DNA of 35,368 bases, taken from Clostridia bacterium (lineage in GTDB: Bacteria > Bacillota > Clostridia > Oscillospirales > Acutalibacteraceae). Shown here one piece after another: positions 19,151 to 28,846 of this stretch. The notes under the pieces were generated by a model, which was not told where the DNA came from, searched no databases, and worked only from the letters and a program-made list of their open reading frames with translations. The position numbers were made by a program, and so were the translations under genes. Each line of letters begins with the position of its first letter. The first letter of the stretch is position 1. The stretch covers positions 1 through 35,368 of the forward strand of contig JALENG010000010.1 in NCBI GenBank assembly GCA_022767925.1. Direction: 5' to 3'.

Positions 19151-19922
19151 GATTGCATCCGCCTTTGAAAAAGGAAAGGCGTTTATCGCGTTTATCACCT
19201 GCGGTGACCCCGATCTGGAGACAACGGCCGCCGTGGTCCGCGCCGCCGTGGAAAACGGGGCCGACCTGATCGAGCTGGGCATCCCGTTCTCCGATCCCAC
19301 GGCCGAGGGCCCGGTGATTCAGGGGGCCAACCTGCGTGCCCTGAACGGCGGCGTGACCACCGACCGGATTTTCGATCTGGTCCGTGAGCTGCGCCGGGAT
19401 GTGACGGTGCCCATGGTGTTTATGACCTATGCAAACGTGGTCTTTTCCTATGGGGCCGACCGGTTCCTCTCCACCTGCCGGGCCGTCGGAATCGACGGGC
19501 TGATCCTGCCGGACCTTCCCTATGAGGAAAAAGAGGAATTTCTGCCCGACTGCCGCCGGTACGGCGTGGATCTCATTTCGCTGATCGCGCCCACCTCGGA
19601 AAACCGCATCGCCATGATCGCGAGAGAAGCCGAGGGCTTTCTGTATGTCGTATCCAGCCTCGGCGTGACCGGCACGCGCAGCGAGATCAAAACGGATCTT
19701 GCGTCCATTGTCGAAGTGATCCGGCAGAATACCCGGATTCCCTGCGCCATCGGCTTTGGAATTTCCACCCCGGAGCAGGCCAAAGCGATGGCCGGCCTTT
19801 CCGACGGCGCGATTGTGGGATCGGCGATTGTCAAGCTGATCGAGAAATACGGGAAAGATGCCGCCGCGCCGGTGGGCGAGTATGTCCGCCGGATGAAGGA
19901 GGCCATCCGGTCCGCGGAATGA
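19143..19922 (+). CDS. trpA: Tryptophan synthase alpha chain
   Basis: [56 protein letters not shown]. Confidence 0.97.
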   Translation: MSKIASAFEKGKAFIAFITCGDPDLETTAAVVRAAVENGADLIELGIPFSDPTAEGPVIQGANLRALNGGVTTDRIFDLVRELRRDVTVPMVFMTYANVVFSYGADRFLSTCRAVGIDGLILPDLPYEEKEEFLPDCRRYGVDLISLIAPTSENRIAMIAREAEGFLYVVSSLGVTGTRSEIKTDLASIVEVIRQNTRIPCAIGFGISTPEQAKAMAGLSDGAIVGSAIVKLIEKYGKDAAAPVGEYVRRMKEAIRSAE

Positions 19923-19972
19923 CCGGGGCCGCCGTGGGAACCGGCGATAAAAAGAACCGAAAGCAAAACGGG

Positions 19973-20003
19973 AAGGGAGCGGCCGGCCGGCCGCTCCCTT
20001 TTT
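19973..20003 (+). terminator. Intrinsic terminator after trpA
   Basis: AAGGGAGCGGCC-GGCC-GGCCGCTCCCTTTTT. Confidence 0.9.
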
Positions 20004-20268
20004 GTCCCATGGGAACGTAGCAGCCGCCTTGCAGGGGGCAGAAATATGCAGAGGCTGTATGTTTTTTCATAAAATGAATAAGAATGCTTTATTTACCGGG
20101 AAAAGAGTGCTATACTGTACTAAATAGGGAATGGAAGGAACAGGCGGCCGAAAAAAGAATTCTTTTTGCTCCCTTTTCCGCCGGTTGTTCACACAGCCAT
20201 CGCATTTCTGCGGTAAAATCCCAGCGATTGGGCTTCTGCTGCGGGCACAGCCAAAAAGGAGGAATTCT

Positions 20269-21558
20269 ATGCCAAACACATTGTACTGCGGTTCTGTGGG
20301 CAGTACACCGTTTCGGGGCATTTTTGATAAACGGTTTAAAACTCTGCGCACCACGGCCTACTTTTTCCTGCCGATGGAAAAGGGGAAAACGGCGGCCCGG
20401 GCGCTGGTCCCGTGCATTTTGTGCCGGGCCACCCGGAAAATTCCCGATTATACCCAGATGGGCCGGTATTTAAGCGGGCTGTACGGGGCTTCGCTTCAGG
20501 CCGACTGCGGAAAAATGGGGGATATGCAGCTGTTATCCGTCACCGTATCGGGGCTGGCGGACCGCTATGCGCTGGAGAAGGAAGCGATCAGTGAGAGCCT
20601 GCTGCAGCTGCTGGTGGATGTGATCCTCGACCCCCCGCTGGATGAACAGGGGAACTTTTTTGAGGAGAGCTTTTTGCAGGAGCGCCGCCAGATGATCGAA
20701 CAGTTGCAGGCTGAGTACAGCGATAAGCGCGTCTACTCCCTGCGCCGGCTGAACCAGATTATGTGCGGGGACGAGCCCTACGGCCTGCCGCGGCTGGGCA
20801 CCCGGGAGGAGCTGGAGAGCCTTACGGCCCGGGAGGTCACCCAGGCGTGGCGGGATCTGCTGAAAAACGCCCATATGGAGATTTTCAGCGTGGGGGACGG
20901 GGATCCCGCGCAGATCGAGCGGGCGCTGCTGCCCCTTTCCCGGGAGCAGAACGGCACTGTGCTCATGGGCTCCACGGTGCTCCGGGCCCCCAGGGGGCCG
21001 GTGCGCCGGGTAGAGGAAACCGACCAGGTGGCGCAGGCCAAGATGGTGATGGGTTTTCGCACGGGAACCGTGCCTCAGGAGGAGAACGAAGCCTATGCGG
21101 CAAAGGTCATGTGCGCGCTGCTGGGCGGCTCGCCCCAATCGAAGCTCTTCTGCCATGTGCGGGAAGAGATGAGCCTGTGCTACTACTGCTCCAGCCGGTT
21201 CCAGAACCTGAAAGGGATTCTGACCATCGAGAGCGGCGTGCAGCCGGACAATATCGGCCGGGCGCAGGAGGCAATCCTGCAGCAGGTACAGGCGATTCAG
21301 AACGGGGAGTTCACCAAAGAGGAGCTGGACTGCGCCAAGCTGTCCATGCAGAATTCCTACCGCACGGTGGAGGATTACGCCGGCAGTCTGGAGAGCTGGT
21401 ATATGTCGCAGGTGCAGTATCCGTTCCGCCATACCCCGGAGGAAGCCAATCGGGCCTGCTGGGCGGTAACGGCCGAACAGGTCATCGAGGCGGCCCGGAG
21501 TCTGCGTCTGGATACGGTCTACTGCCTGATCGGAGGGGATGCGCATGAAGAAAACTGA
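20269..21558 (+). CDS. yfmF: M16-family peptidase-like protein (YfmF-like)
   Basis: YfmF-like start KTLRTTAYFFLPMEKGKTAARALVPCILCRAT and lack of an HxxEH motif; paired with the following active-site-containing M16 gene. Confidence 0.85.
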   Translation: MPNTLYCGSVGSTPFRGIFDKRFKTLRTTAYFFLPMEKGKTAARALVPCILCRATRKIPDYTQMGRYLSGLYGASLQADCGKMGDMQLLSVTVSGLADRYALEKEAISESLLQLLVDVILDPPLDEQGNFFEESFLQERRQMIEQLQAEYSDKRVYSLRRLNQIMCGDEPYGLPRLGTREELESLTAREVTQAWRDLLKNAHMEIFSVGDGDPAQIERALLPLSREQNGTVLMGSTVLRAPRGPVRRVEETDQVAQAKMVMGFRTGTVPQEENEAYAAKVMCALLGGSPQSKLFCHVREEMSLCYYCSSRFQNLKGILTIESGVQPDNIGRAQEAILQQVQAIQNGEFTKEELDCAKLSMQNSYRTVEDYAGSLESWYMSQVQYPFRHTPEEANRACWAVTAEQVIEAARSLRLDTVYCLIGGDAHEEN

Positions 21559-22849
21559 AATCCGCACGATCGAAAGCCGGGTAGCCGGGGATTCCTACTA
21601 TGAAATCCGGCACCGCTCCGGGCTGAAGATTCTGGTCTACCCGAAGGAGGGGTTCCGTTCAACCTATGCGGTATTCGGCACCCGGTACGGTTCCATTGAC
21701 CAGACCTTCCTGCGCTCGGATGAAACCGAGCCCCAGACGGTTCCGGCGGGCATTGCCCATTATCTGGAGCACAAGCTGTTTGAGAGCGAAGAGGGCGACG
21801 CCTTTGCCCGGTTTGCCAAAACCGGGGCCAGCGCCAACGCCTATACCTCCTTTGATTCCACCTGCTATCTGTTCTCCTGTACCGATCAGCTGAAGGAGAA
21901 TCTGGAAATCCTGCTGGACTTTGTGCAAAGCCCGTACTTTACCGAGCAGACCGTGCAGAAAGAGCAGGGGATTATCGGGCAGGAGATCCGGATGTACGAG
22001 GATGACCCCCAGTGGCGGGTGCTGTTCAACCTGCTGGGCGCCATGTATCGGTATCACCCGGTGAAAGAGGATATCGCCGGCAGCGTGGAGAGTATCGCCC
22101 GGATTACCCCGGAGATGCTGTACCGCTGCTATCACACCTTTTACAATCTGCACAACATGGTGCTGGCTGTTGCGGGGCGTGTGGATGTGGATACGGTTCT
22201 TGAGGTGTGCGACCGCTGCTGCCGGGAGAACGGGGAGGTATCGGTGCGGCGGATTTTCCGGGAGGAACCGGCCGGAGTGCAGTCCCACTATGTGGAGCAA
22301 AGCCTGCCGGTGGCCCTTCCGCTGTTCGAGCTGGGATTTAAAGAGGATATGAAGCCCTCGGCCCAGTCGGATATGAAGACCGAGGCCGCGATGGAGGTGC
22401 TGCTGGAGCTGCTCACCTCCGACGCTTCCCCTCTGTTCCGCCGTCTGCTGGATGAGGGGCTGATCAACGAATCCTCCTTTTCCGGCGAGCGCTTTGAGGG
22501 CAGCGGATTTGCCAGCGTGCTGTTCAGCGGCGAGTCAACGGATCCCCGGCGCACGGCGGCCGAGATTCTGGAGGAAGTGGAAAAGCTGCGCCGCGACGGA
22601 ATTGCCCCGGAGGATTTCCAGCGGGCGAAAAAGGCGGTGTATGGGCGCAATATCAGTGGCCTGAACAGTGCCGAGGGGATTGCCAACGGCCTGGTGGCCA
22701 TGGCGCTCAGCGGACGGGAATTGTTTGCCTATATGGACGAATTGTCCGCGCTGACACCGGAGGATGTCACACAGTGCCTGCAGCGCTGTATGAATAAAAA
22801 TCAGGAAGTGTTGTCTGTCATCTGGCCCATGGGGCCTTCACAGGCATAA
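21545..22849 (+). CDS. yfmH: M16-family zinc peptidase (YfmH-like)
   Basis: GIAHYLEHKLFESEEGDAFARFAKTGASANAYTSFDSTCYLFSC contains HxxEH. Confidence 0.9.
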   Translation: MKKTEIRTIESRVAGDSYYEIRHRSGLKILVYPKEGFRSTYAVFGTRYGSIDQTFLRSDETEPQTVPAGIAHYLEHKLFESEEGDAFARFAKTGASANAYTSFDSTCYLFSCTDQLKENLEILLDFVQSPYFTEQTVQKEQGIIGQEIRMYEDDPQWRVLFNLLGAMYRYHPVKEDIAGSVESIARITPEMLYRCYHTFYNLHNMVLAVAGRVDVDTVLEVCDRCCRENGEVSVRRIFREEPAGVQSHYVEQSLPVALPLFELGFKEDMKPSAQSDMKTEAAMEVLLELLTSDASPLFRRLLDEGLINESSFSGERFEGSGFASVLFSGESTDPRRTAAEILEEVEKLRRDGIAPEDFQRAKKAVYGRNISGLNSAEGIANGLVAMALSGRELFAYMDELSALTPEDVTQCLQRCMNKNQEVLSVIWPMGPSQA

Positions 22850-22874
22850 AGCAAATCAAAGGAGGAAATTTTCA

Positions 22875-23894
22875 ATGTCGTATACCGTTCAGTTTCCCGG
22901 ATTGGGATTCAGTGTCAAGGTGAGTACGGATGCATTCACCATCGGCTCCCTCACGGTCAAATGGTACGGGATCATCATCGCCGCGGCTTTCCTGCTGGCC
23001 TTTGTCTATGCGTATAAAAGCTGCAAGAAGCTGCGCATTGACCGCGATTCTTTCATCGACGTGGTTCTGGTCGGCGTGATCTGCGGAATCATCGGGGCCC
23101 GTCTCTATTACGTACTGTTCTATCCGGGCGATAAATACTGGAACGACCCGCTGCAGATTTTCAACATCACCGAGGGCGGCCTTGGCTTTTACGGCGGTCT
23201 GATCGGCGGTGTTCTGGGTGGTCTGCTCATGGCGAAAATCCACAAAATGCCCGTGTGCCCCGTTCTGGATGCGGTAGCGCCGGCGTTCCTGCTGGCCCAG
23301 TCCATCGGCCGCTGGGGGAATTTTATCAACCAGGAAGCCTTCGGTACCAAGACGGATCTGCCCTGGCGGATGCTCAGCGTGAACACCCAGGAAGTGGTGG
23401 GCGGCGCCGCGCACCCCTGTTTCTTCTATGAATCCGTGTGGTGCCTGATCGGCTTTATCCTGCTGCATGTTCTCACCCGGAAGGCCCGCCGCTATGACGG
23501 TCAGATTGCCATCGGCTACCTGATCTGGTACGGCCTGGGCCGCTTTATGATCGAGGGGCTGCGCACCGACAGCCTGATGCTGCCGTTCCTCAATCTGCGG
23601 GTTTCGCAGGTGGTGGCGCTGGCTTCCGTATTGATCGGCGTGATTCTGCTGGTTCTGCTGCGGAACAATACCCATCTGACCGGCTGCGGCGCCAAAAAGA
23701 TCATGGAACTGAATAACATCGAGGATCTGATCCGCGAGGAGAAAATCCGGGAAGAGGAAGAACTGATGGCCGGTCCCAGCACGATTTTCGGCGATATGGA
23801 AGTGGATGTGGACGAGAGCGACGCGCTGGGTGATGAGCCGGAGACAAAAGAGGAAAACGCGGAAGAGAAGAAAGAGGAAGGCGAAGAGGAGTAA
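22875..23894 (+). CDS. lgt: Phosphatidylglycerol-prolipoprotein diacylglyceryl transferase
   Basis: VKWYGIIIAAAFLLAFVYAYKSCKK; GIIGARLYYVLFY; GRWGNFINQEAFG; RYDGQIAIGYLIWYGLGRFMIEGLRTDSL. Confidence 0.95.
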   Translation: MSYTVQFPGLGFSVKVSTDAFTIGSLTVKWYGIIIAAAFLLAFVYAYKSCKKLRIDRDSFIDVVLVGVICGIIGARLYYVLFYPGDKYWNDPLQIFNITEGGLGFYGGLIGGVLGGLLMAKIHKMPVCPVLDAVAPAFLLAQSIGRWGNFINQEAFGTKTDLPWRMLSVNTQEVVGGAAHPCFFYESVWCLIGFILLHVLTRKARRYDGQIAIGYLIWYGLGRFMIEGLRTDSLMLPFLNLRVSQVVALASVLIGVILLVLLRNNTHLTGCGAKKIMELNNIEDLIREEKIREEEELMAGPSTIFGDMEVDVDESDALGDEPETKEENAEEKKEEGEEE

Positions 23895-23927
23895 TCCGGC
23901 CGGCCTTATGGAAAGGAGGATGGGAAA

Positions 23928-24785
23928 ATGGGAATTCGCATTGACGGCAAGGCGATCGCGGCGGCGGTGCGCGCCGATGTAAAAAGCGAAGTGCAGGCCC
24001 TGAAGGAGCAGGGAATTTTTCCCGGCATGGCGGTTGTGATCGTGGGGGACGACCCGGCTTCGCGGATTTATGTGAACAATAAGAAAAAGGCCTGTGCCGA
24101 GGTGGGCATTTATTCCGAGGAATTTGCGCTGCCGGCTTCCACCACCCAGGAGGAGCTGATCCGGCTGGTCCACGAGCTGAATGCCCGGAAGGACATCCAC
24201 GGTATTCTGGTGCAGTCTCCGCTGCCGGTGGGGCTGGACGAGAAAGCAGTGGTAGAGAACATCGACCCGAAAAAGGATGTGGATGCTTTCCACGCCATCA
24301 ATGTGGGGCATATCATGATCGGCGATTACCACTTTCTGCCCTGTACGCCCGCCGGTGTGATCGAGATGCTCGAGCGCAGCGGGATTGCCATCGAGGGGAA
24401 GGAGTGCGTGGTGCTGGGCCGCAGCAATATTGTGGGCAAGCCCATGGCTATGCTGCTGCTGCACCACAACGGCACGGTGACCCTGTGCCACAGCCGAACC
24501 CGCAACCTGCCGGAGATTACCCGCCGCGCCGATATTCTGGTGGCGGCCATCGGAAAGGCCAAGTTTGTCACGGCCGATATGGTCAAGCCCGGCGCCGTTG
24601 TGATTGACGTGGGCATGGACCGCGATGAAAACGGAAAGCTGTGCGGCGATGTGGACTATCAGGCGGTGGAACCCGTGGCCTCGTATATCACGCCGGTACC
24701 CGGCGGGGTGGGCCCGATGACGATTGCCATGCTGATGAAAAATGCCGTCAGCGCCGCGAAGCTGCAGAACGGGCTGCCGGTATAA
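23928..24785 (+). CDS. folD: Bifunctional methylenetetrahydrofolate dehydrogenase/cyclohydrolase
   Basis: VGDDPASRIYVNNKKKACAEVGI; GILVQSPLP; VVLGRSNIVGKPMAMLLLHHNGTVTLCHSRT; TPVPGGVGPMTIAML. Confidence 0.97.
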   Translation: MGIRIDGKAIAAAVRADVKSEVQALKEQGIFPGMAVVIVGDDPASRIYVNNKKKACAEVGIYSEEFALPASTTQEELIRLVHELNARKDIHGILVQSPLPVGLDEKAVVENIDPKKDVDAFHAINVGHIMIGDYHFLPCTPAGVIEMLERSGIAIEGKECVVLGRSNIVGKPMAMLLLHHNGTVTLCHSRTRNLPEITRRADILVAAIGKAKFVTADMVKPGAVVIDVGMDRDENGKLCGDVDYQAVEPVASYITPVPGGVGPMTIAMLMKNAVSAAKLQNGLPV

Positions 24786-24836
24786 GCGAAGAGTAACGGG
24801 CCGTTTGGCGCCGGAAAATAGGGAGAGCGTACGTTC

Positions 24837-26720
24837 ATGGCACGTTTGTTGGATGCCGTCAATTCCCCGCAGGATCTGAAAAAGCTCACCCCGGAAGAGC
24901 TCGATATCCTATGTGAGGAGATCCGGGATACCATTATCCGTGTGGTGGGGAAAAACGGCGGACACCTGGCCTCGAATCTCGGGACGGTGGAACTGACGGT
25001 GGCACTGCACACCGTTCTGGATCTGCCAAAGGACAAGCTGATCTGGGATGTGGGACACCAGGCTTATACGCATAAACTGCTGACGGGGCGGCGGGAGGCC
25101 CTTTCCACCATCCGGTGTGAAAATGGGATTTCCGGTTTCCCCAAGCGGGAAGAAAGTGAATACGATGCCTTTAATGTGGGTCACGCCAGCACGGCCATCT
25201 CGGCGGCGGTGGGCATGGCGGCGGCTATGCAGATCACCGGAAAAAAAGAGCGGGTTGTGGCCGTGGTGGGCGACGGCGCGCTGACCGGCGGTCTGGCGCT
25301 GGAGGGACTGAACAATGCGTTCTGCCTGCACCGCAACCTGATTGTGGTGCTGAATGACAACAAAATGTCCATTTCCCGCAGCGTGGGCTCGCTGGCGCGG
25401 TATCTGTCGGTTCTGCGCACAAAGCCGCGGTACCGCCGGGCCAAGGGGCGGCTGGTCCGCTTCCTCGACAGCATGCCGGTGCTGGGCGGCGGCGTCCACC
25501 GGCTGCTGACGAGGGGAAAGAACGCCGTGAAGCGGGTGGTCTACCGGCGCAATATTTTCGAGGATATGGGCTTTCAGTATTACGGCCCGTTTGACGGGCA
25601 CGATGTGCAGGGCCTGATCCAGGCACTGCGGGTGGCCTGTTCCCTGGAAAGGCCGGTGCTGCTGCACGTGTGTACAGAGAAGGGGAAGGGGTATTCCTAT
25701 GCCGAGGAGGACCCCGGCTCCTTTCACGGCGTCCCGGCTTTCGACATCGAGTCGGGGCTGCCGGATGGGAAAGGCGACAACTTTTCCGAGGTTTTCGGCC
25801 GGACGCTGTGCCGTATGGCCAATGATGACATCCGTCTGTGTGCGATCACGGCCGCCATGCAGACGGGCACCGGCCTGACGGAATTTCGGCGCTGCTTCCC
25901 CCGCCGGTTCTTTGATGTGGGCATCGCCGAGGAGCACGCCGTCACCTTTGCGTGCGGGCTGGCCAGCGAGGGAATGCTGCCGGTTTTTGCGGTGTACAGC
26001 ACGTTCCTGCAGCGCAGCTATGACCAGCTGCTCCACGATGCCGGGCTGCAGAACCTGCATCTGGTGCTGGGAGTGGACCGCGCCGGTCTTGTGGGAGAGG
26101 ACGGAGAAACCCATCAGGGCATTTTTGATACGGCGTTCCTCAGCACCGTTCCCCACTGTATCATCCTGGCCCCCTCTTCTTACCAGGAGCTGCAGGGGAT
26201 GCTGCGCGAGGCGGTCTACGACCGCACCGGGATTGTGGCGGTGCGCTATCCCCGGGGAAAGGAACAGCAGTCCTTCCCCTACACGGGAAAGGACTGGGAG
26301 CTTTTGGGGGAGAAAACGGGCGACTTGCTGCTTCTCTCCTATGGCAAGGAGTATTTCTACGTCCATCAGGCGTATCAGAAGCTGAAAAAAGAGGGAAAAA
26401 GGGTCTCGCTTTTAAAGCTCAACCGTATTCACCCGGTTCCCGAGGGGGCTGTGGAAGCGGCCCGCTCCTTTGCGTGCGTCCAGTTCTGGGAGGACGCGAT
26501 TCACTGCGGGGGAATCGGCGAGCAGTATTTTGACAGTTTGCGGCAGAGGGGGATTGTGACGGATACCCGCCTGCATGCAATTGGGGCCGTACAGTCCGGA
26601 CAGGCCCCGCAGGAGCGCATGTATGCGCTGTACCGGCTGGATGCAGCGGCGGTGGAAGCGGCCGCCCGGTCCATCCTCGACAAGAGAAACCCATCGGAAA
26701 AACAGGGAGAGGGATTATGA
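24837..26720 (+). CDS. dxs: 1-deoxy-D-xylulose-5-phosphate synthase
   Basis: HLASNLGTVELTVALHTVLDLPKDKLIWDVGHQAYTHKLLTGR; GDGALTGGLALEGLNNA; DVGIAEEHAVTFACGLA. Confidence 0.97.
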   Translation: MARLLDAVNSPQDLKKLTPEELDILCEEIRDTIIRVVGKNGGHLASNLGTVELTVALHTVLDLPKDKLIWDVGHQAYTHKLLTGRREALSTIRCENGISGFPKREESEYDAFNVGHASTAISAAVGMAAAMQITGKKERVVAVVGDGALTGGLALEGLNNAFCLHRNLIVVLNDNKMSISRSVGSLARYLSVLRTKPRYRRAKGRLVRFLDSMPVLGGGVHRLLTRGKNAVKRVVYRRNIFEDMGFQYYGPFDGHDVQGLIQALRVACSLERPVLLHVCTEKGKGYSYAEEDPGSFHGVPAFDIESGLPDGKGDNFSEVFGRTLCRMANDDIRLCAITAAMQTGTGLTEFRRCFPRRFFDVGIAEEHAVTFACGLASEGMLPVFAVYSTFLQRSYDQLLHDAGLQNLHLVLGVDRAGLVGEDGETHQGIFDTAFLSTVPHCIILAPSSYQELQGMLREAVYDRTGIVAVRYPRGKEQQSFPYTGKDWELLGEKTGDLLLLSYGKEYFYVHQAYQKLKKEGKRVSLLKLNRIHPVPEGAVEAARSFACVQFWEDAIHCGGIGEQYFDSLRQRGIVTDTRLHAIGAVQSGQAPQERMYALYRLDAAAVEAAARSILDKRNPSEKQGEGL

Positions 26721-27532
26721 GCGAGAAGAAAAGGCTGGACTGCCTGCTGGTCGAAATGGGGCTGGCCGCCAGCCGGGAGAAAGCCCGGGCCTGTATTATG
26801 GCGGGCCAGGTCTATGTGGATCATCAGAAAGAGGATAAACCCGGCGCTGCCATTGCGCCCGGTGCGCAGGTGGAGGTGCGCGGGCCGCAGCTGCGGTATG
26901 TCAGCCGCGGGGGGTTGAAGCTGGAAAAGGCCATGCAGCAGTTCCCCATCACGCTGGAGGGGAAAACCTGTATGGATATCGGGGCCTCCACCGGCGGGTT
27001 TACCGATTGCATGCTGCAAAACGGCGCCAAACGGGTATACAGCATCGACGTGGGCTACGGCCAGCTGGCCTGGGCGCTGCGCCAGGATGAGCGGGTGGTC
27101 AATCTGGAGCGCACCAACGTGCGCTATCTCACTCCGGAGCAGGTGCCCGAGCTCTGCGATTTTTTCAGCGTGGATGTGTCGTTTATCTCCCTGACTCTGG
27201 TACTGCCGGTGGTACACCGCTTTCTGCGGGACGGGGGCGAGGGCGTTTGCCTGATCAAGCCCCAGTTCGAGGCGGGAAGAGACAAGGTGGGGAAAAAGGG
27301 GGTCGTGCGCGACCCGGAGGTCCACACCCAGGTGGTGGAGAAAATCGTATCCTTTGTGCAGACCATCGGCTTTTCCGTATGGGGGCTGACTTTCTCCCCC
27401 ATTAAGGGGCCGGAGGGAAATATCGAATACCTGCTGTATGTAAAGAAAGAGGCAGAGCCGTCCTGTGTGCCGGTTTCCCCGGCCGGGCTGGTGCGGCTCT
27501 CCCATGAAGAACTGGGGGGTGCCGGACGATGA
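26717..27532 (+). CDS. tlyA: TlyA family RNA methyltransferase
   Basis: S4 domain KKRLDCLLVEMGLAASREKARACIMAGQVYVDH plus GKTCMDIGASTGGFTDCMLQNGAKRVYSIDVGYGQLAWALR. Confidence 0.94.
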   Translation: MSEKKRLDCLLVEMGLAASREKARACIMAGQVYVDHQKEDKPGAAIAPGAQVEVRGPQLRYVSRGGLKLEKAMQQFPITLEGKTCMDIGASTGGFTDCMLQNGAKRVYSIDVGYGQLAWALRQDERVVNLERTNVRYLTPEQVPELCDFFSVDVSFISLTLVLPVVHRFLRDGGEGVCLIKPQFEAGRDKVGKKGVVRDPEVHTQVVEKIVSFVQTIGFSVWGLTFSPIKGPEGNIEYLLYVKKEAEPSCVPVSPAGLVRLSHEELGGAGR

Positions 27533-28380
27533 TCGCGGCGGTTGTTCCCAATCTGGATAAACTGGAAACCGAGCGCTGTACCCGCACACTGATCGCCAAG
27601 ATGGACGCCCTGGGCGCCCCGGTGCTGATGCAGGAGGAGATGCGCGCTGTTTTCGAGGATCCCCGGGTGCGCTTTGTGGACAGCGAAGAAGAGCTGTACC
27701 GGCAGGGCGATGTGCTGATCGCTGTGGGCGGTGACGGCACGATCATCCAGGTGGCAAAAGGTGCAGCACAGTACGGGAAAGCTGTATTGGGCATCAATGT
27801 GGGCCGGCTGGGGTTTGTGGCTACGCTGGAGCGCCACGAGCTGGATCAGCTGGAAAAGCTGGTGCAGGGCGCCTACACGGTGGAAAAGCGCATGATGCTG
27901 GATGTGTCCATCGGCGGCGAGGAGCGGCACTATTCGGTCCTCAACGATGCGGTTCTCTCCCGTGGTACGTATTCCCACATTCTGGACCTGGAGGTGCTGC
28001 TCAATAATGAGAGCATCTGCAATTACCGGGCCGATGGCCTGATTGTTTCCACCCCCACGGGCAGCACGGCCTATTTCCTTTCGGCCGGCGGACCGGTGGT
28101 GGATCCCTCGCTGGACTGCATCGGCCTGGTGCCGATCTGCCCGCACTCCCTGTTTACCCGTCCGGTTGTGTTCGGGGGCGATGCAACGCTGTGCGCCCGG
28201 GCTCACTGCGGCAGCGAGGAGGAGATTCTTCTGTCGCTGGACGGCGAGACCATTCTGCCCATCCGCTCGGCGGTGCCGGTCACCATCCGGCGCTCCCCCC
28301 TTACGGCGGGAATCATCCGGCTGAATCACAAAAATTTTTATCAGGTTGTCAATGACAAGCTGGCCGAAAGGAGACTGTGA
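27529..28380 (+). CDS. nadK: NAD(+) kinase
   Basis: AVGGDGTIIQVAKGAAQYGKAVLGINVGRLGFVA; GLIVSTPTGSTAYFLSAGGPVVDP. Confidence 0.95.
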   Translation: MIAAVVPNLDKLETERCTRTLIAKMDALGAPVLMQEEMRAVFEDPRVRFVDSEEELYRQGDVLIAVGGDGTIIQVAKGAAQYGKAVLGINVGRLGFVATLERHELDQLEKLVQGAYTVEKRMMLDVSIGGEERHYSVLNDAVLSRGTYSHILDLEVLLNNESICNYRADGLIVSTPTGSTAYFLSAGGPVVDPSLDCIGLVPICPHSLFTRPVVFGGDATLCARAHCGSEEEILLSLDGETILPIRSAVPVTIRRSPLTAGIIRLNHKNFYQVVNDKLAERRL

Positions 28381-28383
28381 AAC

Positions 28384-28839
28384 ATGAAAACAAGACGCCA
28401 CGCCAAAATTCTGGAACTGATCCGGGAAAAAGACATTGACACGCAGGAGGAGCTGCTGCGCTGCCTGCGCGAAGCCGGTTACGACGTGACCCAGGCCACA
28501 GTTTCCCGGGACATCAAGGAGCTGCGGCTGATCAAAACCCTGAGCAGCGAGGGCCGGTACCATTATTCCACCGGGCAGGAGAGCAATCCGGGGGTTTCCA
28601 CCAAGTTTCTCACGCTGTTCGCCGATTCCATCCTCTCCATCGAGGCGGCCGGGAACCTTCTGGTGGTAAAGTGCATGACCGGCATGGCCCAGGCGGTCTG
28701 TGCGGCCATCGACTCCACCCATTGGAAGGGCACGGTTGGAACGCTGGCCGGGGATGACACGGTTTTCATCGCCTGCCGCACCGAGGACGACGCCCTGAAT
28801 ATGCAGGGGGGCCTGAAAAAACTGCTGGCGGGCAGGTGA
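28384..28839 (+). CDS. argR: Arginine repressor
   Basis: RRHAKILELIREKDIDTQEELLRCLREAGYDVTQATVSRDIKELRLIKT; C-terminal GTLAGDDTVFIACR. Confidence 0.95.
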   Translation: MKTRRHAKILELIREKDIDTQEELLRCLREAGYDVTQATVSRDIKELRLIKTLSSEGRYHYSTGQESNPGVSTKFLTLFADSILSIEAAGNLLVVKCMTGMAQAVCAAIDSTHWKGTVGTLAGDDTVFIACRTEDDALNMQGGLKKLLAGR

Positions 28840-28846
28840 TACGGCA

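Noticed and set aside
20152-20167. Perfect palindrome AAAAAGAATTCTTTTT upstream of yfmF
   Set aside because: Short A/T-run palindrome likely by chance; no supporting second copy or promoter context.
22872-24491. 539-aa ORF antisense to lgt/folD
   Set aside because: Shadow ORF opposite two clear housekeeping genes.
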